From: Clostridia bacterium
GTDB taxonomy: Bacteria > Bacillota > Clostridia > Oscillospirales > Acutalibacteraceae
NCBI GenBank assembly: GCA_017438845.1
Contig: JAFRUO010000008.1
Coordinates: 78,103-142,102, forward strand
Direction: 5' to 3'
Length of the DNA stretch: 64,000 nucleotides
Shown here: positions 43,458-51,960 of the stretch, in pieces
Position numbering within the stretch: position 1 is the first letter of the stretch
How the letters are laid out: the number at the start of each line of letters is the position of its first letter
Notes under the pieces: model-generated
The model's input: the letters and a program-made list of their open reading frames with translations, nothing else
Told to the model about the DNA's origin: nothing
Databases searched by the model: none
Program-made: the position numbers and the translations under genes

Positions 43458-44819
43458 TTACTCCTTCGGGGCGGCGACGGAGGAATTTTTCTGCCATCTG
43501 CCGCTGAGATAGAAGCCCCAGGTAAGCAGACAACCGAGTCCGAAGCCGAACAGACCGTTCCACCAGAGAATTGTATAACCGAAAAATGAACTGTGCTGAA
43601 AAAGATATGTAACTGCGACTCTTACTCCGAGCGCGCAGGTTGCGACAAGGGTAGGGTAGGACATATGGTTTGCGCCCTGAAGAACTCCGAACACGGGCAC
43701 ATACATTGAAAGAATCAGGTTTACTAAAGCAATCGCTCTCAGGTGCTGACGGCAGAAAATCGCAGCCTGAGCGCTGATTCCGAACAGACCGATTATACCG
43801 TCCGCAAACACCCAGACGAGAACCGAAATCAGCATGGTCAGCATCACCGACATAATAAAGGTCTGGGTTGTACCCTGCTTGACTCTTTGCATTTTGCCTG
43901 CGCCGATGTTCTGACCGGTATAGGTTGCAAGGGTGGTCTGAAATGCGTTGCAGGGGAGGTTCATATACATTTCCATCCTTTGACCTACCGTGAACGAGGC
44001 TGTCATTGTCTTGCCGAAACCGTTGACCGCCCTTTGGATAAAGGTAAGACCGAAGGATACTATCATCAGCTGCAGGGCAATCGGGAAGCCGACTCCGAGC
44101 GTCCTCTTTGCAAGGAAGCTGTCAAAGTGAAAATCCCTGAGCTTAAAATGGAACACGGGGTATTTTTTAATCATATAAATATATGCGGCAACAAAGGAGC
44201 CCGCCTGAGAAATCACGGTCGCAAAGGCGGCTCCGAACACGCCCCACTTAAACACCGCCACAAACAGTAAGTCAAGCGCTATGTTCGTAACCGAGGCAAT
44301 CAGCAGAAAATACAGCGTTGCGGCGCTGTCGCCGACCGCTCGTAAAATTGAGGAAAAAATGTTGTAGCCGAACTGGAAAAGAAGCCCTGCGACATATACC
44401 CTGAAGTAAACGAGAGTTAGCTTCATTATTTCGTCGGGAACTGCAACCAGATATTTAAACGCAGGTCTTGCCACCGAAAGACCCAGAATCGTTGACAAAA
44501 GTCCCATGCCGAGTATTAAAATAATACCCGTCGAAGCGGTAAGGCGAACCTTGTTTTCCCTACCTGCTCCGTAAAACTGAGCGACAATTACGCCGTTTCC
44601 CGAGGAAAAGCCGATAGCAATCGCAAGGAACAGAAAGGTAAAGCTGCCTGTTGTTCCGACTGCGGCGAGGGCCTCCTCCGAGGCGAATTTTCCGACAATT
44701 ATTGTGTCCACCGTGTTGTAAAGCTGCTGAAGAAGCGAGCCTGCAAGCACGGGCATTGCAAATCTTAATATATGCTTCCAGGGCGAACCCTGCGTCATAG
44801 GTTTTCCGTTGATGCTCAT
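43458..44819 (-). CDS. MATE-family multidrug/metabolite exporter (453 aa)
   Basis: This is a 12-helix antiporter of the MATE family. Two halves related to each other are seen, the first with AMPVLAGSLLQQLYNTVDTIIVGKF and GSFTFLFLAIAIGFSSGNGVIVAQFYGAG, the second starting near residue 240. The length of 453 is normal. It probably exports a cation or drug using Na+ or H+. The gene precedes a GH28 hydrolase by 3 bp, so the two are on one transcript. Whether it moves a compound linked to pectin use is unknown. Confidence 0.92.
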   Translation of the reverse strand: MSINGKPMTQGSPWKHILRFAMPVLAGSLLQQLYNTVDTIIVGKFASEEALAAVGTTGSFTFLFLAIAIGFSSGNGVIVAQFYGAGRENKVRLTASTGIILILGMGLLSTILGLSVARPAFKYLVAVPDEIMKLTLVYFRVYVAGLLFQFGYNIFSSILRAVGDSAATLYFLLIASVTNIALDLLFVAVFKWGVFGAAFATVISQAGSFVAAYIYMIKKYPVFHFKLRDFHFDSFLAKRTLGVGFPIALQLMIVSFGLTFIQRAVNGFGKTMTASFTVGQRMEMYMNLPCNAFQTTLATYTGQNIGAGKMQRVKQGTTQTFIMSVMLTMLISVLVWVFADGIIGLFGISAQAAIFCRQHLRAIALVNLILSMYVPVFGVLQGANHMSYPTLVATCALGVRVAVTYLFQHSSFFGYTILWWNGLFGFGLGCLLTWGFYLSGRWQKNSSVAAPKE

Positions 44820-44895
44820 TTTTTTCTCCGTCCTTTAAATTCATAGTATTATAGCAATTTTTTTTGCTTTAGTAAAGTAAAGAAAACAAAAAAAT

Positions 44896-44924
44896 TTGTA
44901 AAAGAGCAATTAATCTGTTATAAT
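44896..44924 (+). promoter_or_regulatory. Promoter of the C69 dipeptidase gene
   Basis: TTGTAA (44896-44901) and TATAAT (44919-44924) are 17 bp apart with an extended TGT element, 37 bp before the start codon. Confidence 0.72.
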
Positions 44925-44961
44925 ACTGTTTGCAAATTTTTGTTTATTAAGGAGAGATATT

Positions 44962-46425
44962 ATGCCCTGTACCACAGTGCTGGTAGGAAGAAAGGCTTCC
45001 AACGACAATTCCACAATGATAGCGAGGACCGACGACGGACATTTTGACGTTAAGAAAACCGTGGTCTATAAACCCGAGGACCTCAAAAGAAAGTATAAAT
45101 GCGTGATTTCGCACCTTGAAATCGAGCTTCCCGAAAATGGGCTCGGCTTCACCGCCTGCCCGAGCGTTGACCGAAAAAACGGCATCTGGGCGGCAACGGG
45201 GATTAATAAGGCGAATGTCGGTATGACCGCAACGGAAACAGTTACCTCAAACCCGAGAGTCCTTGCGGCTGACCCTCTTGTCGAATACAAAAAGGCTGAA
45301 AAGAGAAACGAAAAGGACACCGTCGGCGGAATAGGCGAGGAGGACATCGTTATGCTCGTCCTGCCGTATATCCGCTCGGCAAGGGAGGGCGTGTTAAGGC
45401 TCGGAAAGCTGCTCGAAAAATACGGCACATATGAGATGAACGGCATCGCCTTCAACGACGAAAAAGAAATCTGGTGGCTTGAAACAATCGGCGGTCATCA
45501 TTGGATGGCGAAGCGAGTACCCGACGACGTCTGCGTTATAATGCCCAATCAGTTCGGTATGGACAGCTTTGACCTTGACGATGCGCTTACGAAGAAAAAG
45601 AATCATCTCTGCTCGGCTGATTTAAAGGAATTTATTGAGGACAACTTCCTTGACTTAAATCAGAACGGCACGTTCAATCCCCGTGATATTTTCGGCTCTC
45701 ACACCGATATGGACCACATTTACAACACGCCGAGGGCTTGGTTCTTAGGCAGATTCCTGACTCCTTACTCTCACCGCTGGGAGGGTGAAAACGCCGAGTT
45801 CACTCCCGAGTGCGACAACATTCCCTGGTGCCTTGTTCCCGACAGGAAAATTGCCGTCGAGGATGTAAAATATATGCTCTCTTCGCATTATCAGGGAACG
45901 CCCTACAACCCCTACACAAGCCACGATACTGGCAAGAGGGGAATGTACCGTTCAATCGGCATTAACCGCACGGGAGTTACATCCGTCTGTCAGATTAGGA
46001 GCAATGTACCCGAGGAACTCAAGGGAATAGAATGGATTTGCTACGGCTCCACGACCTTCTCCTCAATTCTTCCGATTTATACTAATGTCAATGCAATTCC
46101 TTCTTATTTAAAGAATGTAGGTCTTGAGGCTTCGACCGAGAATTTCTACTGGGCGAGCAGGCTTATCGGCGCGCTTGCCGACAGCAGCTATTCCGCCTGC
46201 GTTCAGCACATTGAGCGTTATCAAAACGCAGTAATCACCAACGGCAGAAGAATAATCAAGGAATATGACGAAAAAATGATTGCCGCAAAAGATTATTCCC
46301 TTTGCGAAAAGGCGAATGAAGAGCTTTGTAAAATGGCGAAAAAGGAAACGGACTACGCTCTTACAAAGGTGCTTCACGAGGCAAGCGTGAATATGAAAAA
46401 CGGCTACAAGCTTTCTGACAACTAA
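44962..46425 (+). CDS. C69-family dipeptidase (487 aa)
   Basis: This is an N-terminal-nucleophile hydrolase. The protein begins MPCTTVLVGRKASND, and Cys3 is expected to become the new N-terminus and nucleophile after removal of Met-Pro, as in dipeptidase A of lactobacilli. The MIARTDDGHF and WAATGINKANVGMTATET segments are conserved in the family. There is no signal peptide, so it probably hydrolyses dipeptides in the cytoplasm. It is a single gene with AGGAGAG as ribosome site and a terminator after it. Confidence 0.88.
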   Translation: MPCTTVLVGRKASNDNSTMIARTDDGHFDVKKTVVYKPEDLKRKYKCVISHLEIELPENGLGFTACPSVDRKNGIWAATGINKANVGMTATETVTSNPRVLAADPLVEYKKAEKRNEKDTVGGIGEEDIVMLVLPYIRSAREGVLRLGKLLEKYGTYEMNGIAFNDEKEIWWLETIGGHHWMAKRVPDDVCVIMPNQFGMDSFDLDDALTKKKNHLCSADLKEFIEDNFLDLNQNGTFNPRDIFGSHTDMDHIYNTPRAWFLGRFLTPYSHRWEGENAEFTPECDNIPWCLVPDRKIAVEDVKYMLSSHYQGTPYNPYTSHDTGKRGMYRSIGINRTGVTSVCQIRSNVPEELKGIEWICYGSTTFSSILPIYTNVNAIPSYLKNVGLEASTENFYWASRLIGALADSSYSACVQHIERYQNAVITNGRRIIKEYDEKMIAAKDYSLCEKANEELCKMAKKETDYALTKVLHEASVNMKNGYKLSDN

Positions 46426-46431
46426 AAAGAT

Positions 46432-46455
46432 AAAAGCTCCCCGAGGGGAGCTTTT
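46432..46455. terminator. Terminator after the C69 dipeptidase gene
   Basis: AAAAGCTCCCC and GGGGAGCTTTT form an 11-bp perfect stem with a 2-base spacer and a T-rich tail. It may also serve the converging minus-strand gene. Confidence 0.88.
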
Positions 46456-46501
46456 AATTTTTACTTCCAAGTCATTTCCCAGGCTTTTTTTCTGTCGGGA
46501 A

Positions 46502-47086
46502 TTAAATTATGCCCGGGTGTTTTTTAAATTTGACGATAAACCACGGAACAAAAATGAACATCAAAGTATCGGAAGTAAAGAACAGAATCTTAAAAATCAA
46601 ATCCGGAACGGGCATTTTATATAATACATTTCCGCTTCCGTCAACAATTTTGTATCTTAAATATCTGTTCTTTACCGAGTATTCCTTTCCGTCTGCCGAG
46701 GCGAATTTGTATTTCGCTCTGTTTAACGCATTATAAGTGTGCGAAAACGTATCCTCATATTCACTGAGCGTGTTGCCCTCAAGGTCGGTTATATATAACT
46801 TATCAGAATTTGTAATCAGCAACGTGCCGTCATCCTGCATGGTGAACACATAGTTTTTATATGCATGGTCTTTAAGCTTATTTACAAGCCCTCCGTTTTG
46901 AAAGACCTCGATTTTTTCGTCTTTGCCGACATAAATTCTGCCGTCGCCGTCAACTGCAAAGCCGTGAAACTCTGCCGAGGCATAACCGCCGAAATTCATC
47001 ATAAGCGCGGTCAAAATGATTGACCCATCAATAAAAACAAAGAGAATAAAGAGCAGAAGAATTTTGTCCTTATTATCGGGTTTCAT
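46502..47086 (-). CDS. Two-helix membrane protein with extracytoplasmic beta-rich domain (194 aa)
   Basis: No family is recognised. A membrane helix at about 9-30 and another at about 163-185 flank a beta-rich domain of about 130 residues. Repeats such as DGDGRIYVGKDEKIEVF and DDGTLLITNSDKLYITD read like two or three blades of a propeller. It overlaps the DUF1836 gene by 4 bp, so the two are co-translated; a sensor whose signal passes to the regulator is possible but inferred. Confidence 0.68.
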   Translation of the reverse strand: MKPDNKDKILLLFILFVFIDGSIILTALMMNFGGYASAEFHGFAVDGDGRIYVGKDEKIEVFQNGGLVNKLKDHAYKNYVFTMQDDGTLLITNSDKLYITDLEGNTLSEYEDTFSHTYNALNRAKYKFASADGKEYSVKNRYLRYKIVDGSGNVLYKMPVPDLIFKILFFTSDTLMFIFVPWFIVKFKKHPGII

Positions 47087-47655
47087 TTTAATTTCTTTCC
47101 CTCTTTTAACTGAGTAAAATAACTGTCCGCCTGTTGCTTTAATTCACCCGAAACATAGGCGTATGCCATAACCTTTAAGGCGGTTTTAAGCCTTTCTGCG
47201 GTTTCGGGACGTGAAGCGGAATATTCCTTTGTCACTTCGTCCACAGCCTGCTGAACTTCATTGCGGTAAAAGCCGTTGACGTCGATTCTTTTGATTATCT
47301 CGCACAGATAATCATACAGCTCTTCCTCCGAAATAATGTCGTCGGATTCGGTGTCGGCGTTGCCGTTGATTAAATGCATAAGCTCGCCGATGGATTCGAT
47401 TTTCATTGAGTTGCGAAGAGAGCAGATAAGAAGAATTCTCGCAAGCTGACGTTCGTAGTATTTTTTGTTGACAGGATGCGCCACGAAACCGCGCTTTACC
47501 CAATTTTGTATAGTTGCTCCCTCAAGACCCGTAACGGAGCAAACCTGGTTCAGCGTAAGACCGCCCGTAGCTTTAATCATCGGTCTGAACACAGAAAACA
47601 TACCGTCGCCTTCCGAAAAGGGTATAACCGTACCCGGCACTGTTTTTTCATTCAT
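47083..47655 (-). CDS. DUF1836 family protein, probable transcription regulator (190 aa)
   Basis: The conserved region GLTLNQVCSVTGLEGATIQNWVKRGFVAHPVNKKYYERQLARILL (about 32-75) is a MerR-like helix-turn-helix typical of DUF1836 proteins, which are found across Firmicutes without a known target. A C-terminal helical domain (about 100-185) has an acidic start. It overlaps the membrane-protein gene by 4 bp and is driven by a consensus promoter that carries repeated TTGAC units, perhaps operator sites. Confidence 0.82.
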   Translation of the reverse strand: MNEKTVPGTVIPFSEGDGMFSVFRPMIKATGGLTLNQVCSVTGLEGATIQNWVKRGFVAHPVNKKYYERQLARILLICSLRNSMKIESIGELMHLINGNADTESDDIISEEELYDYLCEIIKRIDVNGFYRNEVQQAVDEVTKEYSASRPETAERLKTALKVMAYAYVSGELKQQADSYFTQLKEGKKLK

Positions 47656-47684
47656 ATCATCAGCTCCTTTTGTGCGTTTATCTG

Positions 47685-47713
47685 ATTATATCACACGGTC
47701 AAGTGACTGTCAA
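47685..47713 (-). promoter_or_regulatory. Consensus promoter of the DUF1836 operon
   Basis: On the minus strand a perfect TTGACA (47713-47708) and a perfect TATAAT (47690-47685) are separated by 17 bp. The -35 box and spacer contain the near-repeat CTTGACAGTCACTTGACCG, which could be a regulator site. Confidence 0.88.
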
Positions 47714-47761
47714 GAGTTTTCAATTGACTTTTGCAAATTGTTATAAAAATCACATCACAAA

Positions 47762-48060
47762 CCGTAGGGGACGGAGAACTTTAGGCTCCCTTGTGTAAAG
47801 GGTGACTCCCCACAGTGTGGGGAGATGTCGCAAAGCGACAGAGGGGACGGGCTCCCGTCAGGAGCTGTCAGCCGTAGGCTGACTGAGGGATTGTGAATAG
47901 TGAATAGTGAAGAAGTAATAAGTGTTTGCTACGCAAACGGTAGGGGCGGATACCATCCGCCCGTTAACCTCCCCTTGTTAGGGGGAGGTGTCTTTTTGCT
48001 TCGGCAAAAAGACGGAGGGGTAGGTAGGGACGAACATTGTTCGTCCGTATTATAAATTCC
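47762..48060. repeat. Palindromic repeat mosaic (copy 3)
   Basis: This gene-free stretch is made of adjacent hairpins: CTCCCCACAGTGTGGGGAG, GTCGCAAAGCGAC, GCTCCCGTCAGGAGC and GTCAGCCGTAGGCTGAC. They are followed by GTGAATAGTGAA tandem units (47892-47920), GGCGGATaccATCCGCC, ACCTCCCCTTGTTAGGGGGAGGT, TTTTTGCTTCGGCAAAAA and GGACGAACATTGTTCGTCC. At least four of these modules are also in the 11.2-11.6 kb region in a different order. It lies between the DUF1836 promoter and the tmRNA 3'-end duplication. Confidence 0.8.
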
Positions 48061-48139
48061 TGCTTTCTTTGCGATATACGCTTTCCGTTTGGTATATTCT
48101 TACGAATGCGGTATGCCCTTCGGACGTGAACGTAGGGAC

Positions 48140-48258
48140 GCTCCGCCTACGGCGAACCGCTCGACACGGACTGTGCGGTTTCGAGTACCTTACAATAAAA
48201 AAACAACAAACCGACAGAAGTCGGTCTGTTGTTTCTGGTGGAGATGGCGGTACTCGAA
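48140..48258. repeat. Truncated duplicate of the tmRNA 3' end and its terminator (copy A)
   Basis: This segment repeats 48322-48444 with few differences. It contains, in plus-strand order, a GCTCCGCCTACGGCGAACC stretch, GCGGTTTCGAGTACC, a terminator hairpin (48201-48234) and the last 23 bases of the tmRNA acceptor/T-arm. It stops matching just inside the T-arm and continues into low-complexity CTTCGCT repeats, so it is not a second functional RNA gene. Confidence 0.85.
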
Positions 48259-48321
48259 GCTTCGCTCTGCTTCGCTTCGTGCGCTTGCTTTGCAAGCCTT
48301 TCGCATTTATATGTCCGTCTC

Positions 48322-48444
48322 GCTCCGCCTACGGCGAACCGCTCGACACGGACTATGCGGTTTCGAGTACCTTAAAACTTAATAAAAAACAACAAACCGA
48401 CAAAAGTCGGTCTGTTGTTTTTGGTGGAGATGGCGGTACTCGAA
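48322..48444. repeat. tmRNA 3' end and its terminator, duplicated segment (copy B)
   Basis: This is the intact partner of copy A, contiguous with the tmRNA gene. A 15-bp sequence GCGGTTTCGAGTACC (48357-48371) is the exact inverted complement of the tmRNA T-arm (48435-48449), and the two flank the terminator hairpin. Direct repeats ending in a tmRNA 3' end are the usual footprint of integrative elements that use ssrA as target. Confidence 0.8.
48383..48420 (-). terminator. Terminator of tmRNA
   Basis: AAACAACAGACCGAC and GTCGGTTTGTTGTTT (minus strand) form a 15-bp stem with G-U pairs, followed by TTTTATT. It directly follows the encoded CCA end. Confidence 0.85.
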
Positions 48445-48774
48445 ACCGCGTCCGAAAATCTCTCCTCGCAACCTTCTACGAGCGTAGTCATTATATTGTG
48501 TTTCCCTCTGCGAAACGCCTAATGACAGGCTTTGGGCTTCGGTAGCTCCGTTGTGTGTGACGGACTACGGAGCACTTGTCCGTTCACATTTACTGCTACT
48601 TGATGCTCCGTTCGGGACCGCAGTGCTTCCCGAGGGAACAGCTGCTAAAAATTAAGCAGCGCGTAAAACTGTATTGTTGTCGTTTATTTTGAATAAACTG
48701 AGGCTTTTAAAGTGGTTCCTCGCCACTGCTCGCTTATCACGGCTTGAAACCCCCGTCGAAATCCTTTCATCCCC
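48422..48774 (-). ncRNA. ssrA: tmRNA (transfer-messenger RNA)
   Basis: On the minus strand the RNA starts GGGGATGAAAGGATTTCGACGGG and ends CGGTTTCGAGTACCGCCATCTCCACCA. The first seven bases pair with CATCTCC before ACCA, forming the alanine-tRNA-like acceptor, and CCA is encoded. The length of 353 nt is normal. A coding segment ends with codons for NDNNTVLRAA and TAA (stop at 48654-48652). It frees stalled ribosomes and tags the peptide for proteolysis together with SmpB, whose gene lies 21 bp upstream on the same strand. Confidence 0.95.
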
Positions 48775-48795
48775 GGGTTGATAAGTTCAATACAG

Positions 48796-49257
48796 TTAAC
48801 GGTTCCTTGCTTTTATTTCTCTGTCAATCGTTCGTGCGGCTTCCTTCTTTGCCGCAACCTCACGCTTGTCATAGATTTTTTTACCCTTGCAAAGCCCGAT
48901 TTTAAGCTTTGCCTTACCCTTTTTAAAATAAACCGAAAGGGGAATGAGCGTAAGTCCCTGTTGCTTGACGGTGCCGTAAAGGCGGTTGATTTCCTTCTTG
49001 TGCATCAGAAGCCTTTTAACTCTCAACGGGTCACGGTTGAAAATGTTACCCTGCTCATAGGGGCTGATGTGCATTCCGTTTGCGAAAATTTCGCCCTCGA
49101 CAATACTGCACCACGAGTCCTTTAAATTTACCCGACCCGCCCTGACGCTTTTAACCTCGGTGCCGAACAGCTCAATGCCCGCCTCGTATTCCTCTAAAAC
49201 GAAATAATCGTGGTAGGCTTTTTTGTTCTGTGCAACTGTTTTTAACTGTTCGCTCAT
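48796..49257 (-). CDS. smpB: SsrA-binding protein SmpB (153 aa)
   Basis: This small basic protein carries tmRNA to stalled ribosomes. The N-terminal [40 protein letters not shown] segment and the C-terminal [20 protein letters not shown] tail, which enters the mRNA channel, are conserved. Length 153 is normal. It follows recR by 8 bp and precedes the tmRNA gene, the customary order. Confidence 0.97.
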   Translation of the reverse strand: MSEQLKTVAQNKKAYHDYFVLEEYEAGIELFGTEVKSVRAGRVNLKDSWCSIVEGEIFANGMHISPYEQGNIFNRDPLRVKRLLMHKKEINRLYGTVKQQGLTLIPLSVYFKKGKAKLKIGLCKGKKIYDKREVAAKKEAARTIDREIKARNR

Positions 49258-49265
49258 AAATAAAA

Positions 49266-49865
49266 CTAAATTGTCCTTCTGCCCTCGAGCGCTCTTGAAA
49301 GCGTGACCTCATCGGCATATTCAAGGTCGGCTCCGACGGGAATACCGTAGGCAAGCCTTGTCACGTTAATTTCAAACGGCTTTAAAAGTCTTGAAATATA
49401 CATTGCCGTGGCTTCTCCCTCAACGGTCGGGTTTGTAGCCATAATGACCTCGCTTACAGTATTGTCCGAAAGACGTGCAAGTAATTCCTTAATTGTAAGC
49501 TCATCCGGTCCTATGCCGTTCATTGGGGAAATAACACCGTGCAAAACGTGGTAAAGCCCTTTGTATTCGTGTGTTCTCTCAATCGCCGCAACATCTCTTG
49601 CGTCCTCGACGACGCAGATAGTGCTTCTGTCTCTTTTGTCGCTCTGACAGATGGGACAGACGTCGGTTTCCGTAAGATTTCTGCAAACCGAGCATTGATG
49701 AATATTGCTGTGAGCGTCCGAAATAGCGCTTGTAAGCGACTGAATTTCCGTATCCTCAAGCCCGAGTATATAGTATGCAAGCCTTTCTGCGGACTTCGAG
49801 CCGATTGAAGGCATCTTTCGGAACTCGTCTATCAGTCTGTCCAGCGACGGAATATTGTTAGCCAT
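49266..49865 (-). CDS. recR: Recombination protein RecR (199 aa)
   Basis: This protein joins RecO and RecF in loading RecA at gaps. An N-terminal helix-hairpin-helix ([24 protein letters not shown]) is followed by a C4 zinc finger ([16 protein letters not shown]) and a Toprim domain ([15 protein letters not shown]). Length 199 is standard. It overlaps the YbaB gene by a single base, and the dnaX-ybaB-recR order is highly conserved in bacteria. Confidence 0.97.
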   Translation of the reverse strand: MANNIPSLDRLIDEFRKMPSIGSKSAERLAYYILGLEDTEIQSLTSAISDAHSNIHQCSVCRNLTETDVCPICQSDKRDRSTICVVEDARDVAAIERTHEYKGLYHVLHGVISPMNGIGPDELTIKELLARLSDNTVSEVIMATNPTVEGEATAMYISRLLKPFEINVTRLAYGIPVGADLEYADEVTLSRALEGRRTI

Positions 49866-50218
49866 TAAAACATACCGCCCATGCCGCCGAGACCCGGAAT
49901 ATTAAGTCCGCCCGTGACCTTGCCCATTTCTCTTTCCGCCGCCTCATCGGCCTTTCTCATAGCCTCGTTAAGCGCGGCAACAAGCATATCCTCAAGCATT
50001 TCAACGTCCTCGGGGTCAACGACCTCGGGCTTGATTTTGATTTGCTTAATCTCGTGCGAGCCGTTTACGGTGACGTCAACTGCGCCACCGCCCGAGCAGG
50101 CAGTGTATTCCGCAACTGCAAGCTCCTCCTGCACGTTCTGCATGTTCTCCTGCATTTCCTGCAGTCTTTTCATCATATTTCCGCCGCCCTGGGGCTGTCC
50201 GGGTATTCTTGCTTTCAT
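49865..50218 (-). CDS. YbaB/EbfC nucleoid-associated protein (117 aa)
   Basis: This is a small DNA-binding dimer of the YbaB family. A Gly/Gln-rich start (RIPGQPQGGGNMMKRLQEMQENMQNVQEELA) leads to the conserved core YTACSGGGAVDVTVNGSHEIKQIKI. The C-terminus is Gly/Met-rich. It lies between dnaX (11 bp) and recR (1-bp overlap). The family binds DNA and shapes the nucleoid; its exact role here is not known. Confidence 0.93.
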   Translation of the reverse strand: MKARIPGQPQGGGNMMKRLQEMQENMQNVQEELAVAEYTACSGGGAVDVTVNGSHEIKQIKIKPEVVDPEDVEMLEDMLVAALNEAMRKADEAAEREMGKVTGGLNIPGLGGMGGMF

Positions 50219-50229
50219 AGTTTATCTCC

Positions 50230-51927
50230 TTACTGTTCGATTATTGGTATATCAAGCTCTTTTGCTTTTTGAAGTATTGCTTCGATTCCCGAAGCAGACG
50301 GCTCGTTCCGAACCTCGGCAGAGGGCTTTTCGCTTTCCTCCGCGCCGAAAATCGCTATTTTGTACTTTGCGCCCGAAACCTCCGAAACCGCCTTTTCGAT
50401 TACATCGTAGTTTTCCCTTTTCTTTATAAAGTCGGCAAGCAGGGGGTTGGCGTCCTTAATGTAAAGCACGTTGCCCTTTACCGTAGCGACCGACCTGCCG
50501 ATAAAAGATGAAACCATCGGGTCCCTTTCGGCAATCAGCTTTCTTACCTGATTCCATTTTCCGAAGGCGCCCTGAGCCGCAGGGGCAGGGGAGATTTCGC
50601 TGTTTACTTCTGCTTCGGATTTTTCCGCCGTTTCGGGAACTGTTTTCTGCTCTTCGGTATCCTTTGTCGGGACTGCCTCCGTTTTTTTTGCAGGCTCCGC
50701 CTTAACCGAGGGCTTCGGTTCAACGGGCTTAGCTTCTTCCCTTACAGTTTGTACGGGGGCTTCCGCTTTCGGTGCAGGCGTGTGAAGCACAGCGCCGTTT
50801 TCAAGTGCGGAAAGCCTTCTGAGTATTGAAGCGTTGTCGCCGGAAAGAGAGGGGGAGCTTAGCTTGATAACGGCCATTTCCGCCGCGATTCTCTTTCCTG
50901 CGCCTTTTTTCATTTCCGCTACTGCCTCGTTTGCGGTTTCCATACATGACATAACGGTTTCAAGCGTAAGGCTTTCTGCCTGCTGTCTTGTCTTTTCAAG
51001 CTCTGCCTCCGAGGCGACTATCAGCCTTGACGGGTCGTCGACCGTAAGGCAAATCATTAGGTTACGAAGGTGCTCGGTAAGGGAAATCATCAGTCTTTCC
51101 ATATCGCAGGAACTTTTGTAAAGCTCGTCGATAATTTCAAGCGCAGACTTTGAATCGCCTTTGCAAACGGCGTCCGTAAGTCTGAAAATATGCTCCTTGC
51201 CTGCGATGCCCGAAGCCCTCAGCACAAGCTCCTCGTCAATCTCCTTTGAGAAGGAGGAGCAACGGTCCAAAAGCGAAAGCGCGTCTCTCATACCGCCGTC
51301 CGAAATCCTTGCAATTAAGAAGGCGGCGCTGTCCGTAAGTGAAATTCCCTCCTGCTCGGAAACATATTGAAGCCTTGAGCAGATGTGCTCGGGGGCGATT
51401 CTTTTAAAGTCAAAGCGCTGACAGCGTGAAAGAATTGTCGCAGGCAGCTTGTGCACCTCGGTGGTGGCGAGTATGAATTTAACATGCTCGGGCGGCTCCT
51501 CAAGCGTTTTTAAAAGCGCGTTGAAAGCGCCCGTGGAAAGCATATGCACCTCGTCGATGATAAACACTCTGTATTTAACCTGAGAGGGCATATAGTTTGT
51601 TTCCTCACGCAGATCCCTGATATTGTCAACGCCGTTGTTTGAAGCGGCGTCAATCTCCACTACGTCGACAACGCTTCCGCTGTCGATTCCCTTGCACGAG
51701 GCGCACTCGTTACACGGGTTGCCGTCAACGGGATGCTCACAGTTGACAGCCTTCGCAAGAATTTTTGCACAGCTTGTTTTTCCCGTTCCTCTTGAGCCGG
51801 TAAAAAGGTAGGCGTGAGAAACTCTGTTCTGCTTAACGGCGCTCATAAGCGTGCGCGTAATATGCTCCTGACCGACCACGTCGGAAAAGACCTGCGGTCT
51901 CCATTTACGGTATAAAACCTGATACAT
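50230..51927 (-). CDS. dnaX: DNA polymerase III subunits gamma/tau (565 aa)
   Basis: This is the clamp-loader motor. The N-terminal AAA+ domain has MYQVLYRKWRPQVFSDVVGQ, Walker A GSRGTGKT (44-51), the zinc cluster CNECASC near residue 73 and the Walker B/DExH segment IIDEVHML. A Pro/Glu/Lys-rich linker (about 385-460) leads to a C-terminal domain of about 90 residues. The ATG at 51927 follows AGGAGTGAG by four bases; the earlier in-frame start at 51948 would overlap this site. It lies just downstream of SRP RNA. Confidence 0.97.
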   Translation of the reverse strand: MYQVLYRKWRPQVFSDVVGQEHITRTLMSAVKQNRVSHAYLFTGSRGTGKTSCAKILAKAVNCEHPVDGNPCNECASCKGIDSGSVVDVVEIDAASNNGVDNIRDLREETNYMPSQVKYRVFIIDEVHMLSTGAFNALLKTLEEPPEHVKFILATTEVHKLPATILSRCQRFDFKRIAPEHICSRLQYVSEQEGISLTDSAAFLIARISDGGMRDALSLLDRCSSFSKEIDEELVLRASGIAGKEHIFRLTDAVCKGDSKSALEIIDELYKSSCDMERLMISLTEHLRNLMICLTVDDPSRLIVASEAELEKTRQQAESLTLETVMSCMETANEAVAEMKKGAGKRIAAEMAVIKLSSPSLSGDNASILRRLSALENGAVLHTPAPKAEAPVQTVREEAKPVEPKPSVKAEPAKKTEAVPTKDTEEQKTVPETAEKSEAEVNSEISPAPAAQGAFGKWNQVRKLIAERDPMVSSFIGRSVATVKGNVLYIKDANPLLADFIKKRENYDVIEKAVSEVSGAKYKIAIFGAEESEKPSAEVRNEPSASGIEAILQKAKELDIPIIEQ

Positions 51928-51960
51928 TTTTCTCACTCCTTTTTGCAAAAATATAACCTT

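Noticed and set aside
48140..48330. Copy A as a second tmRNA or a tRNA gene
   Set aside because: Only the acceptor/T-arm end matches; upstream sequence is low-complexity CTTCGCT repeat with no D- or anticodon-like arms, so no complete RNA can form.
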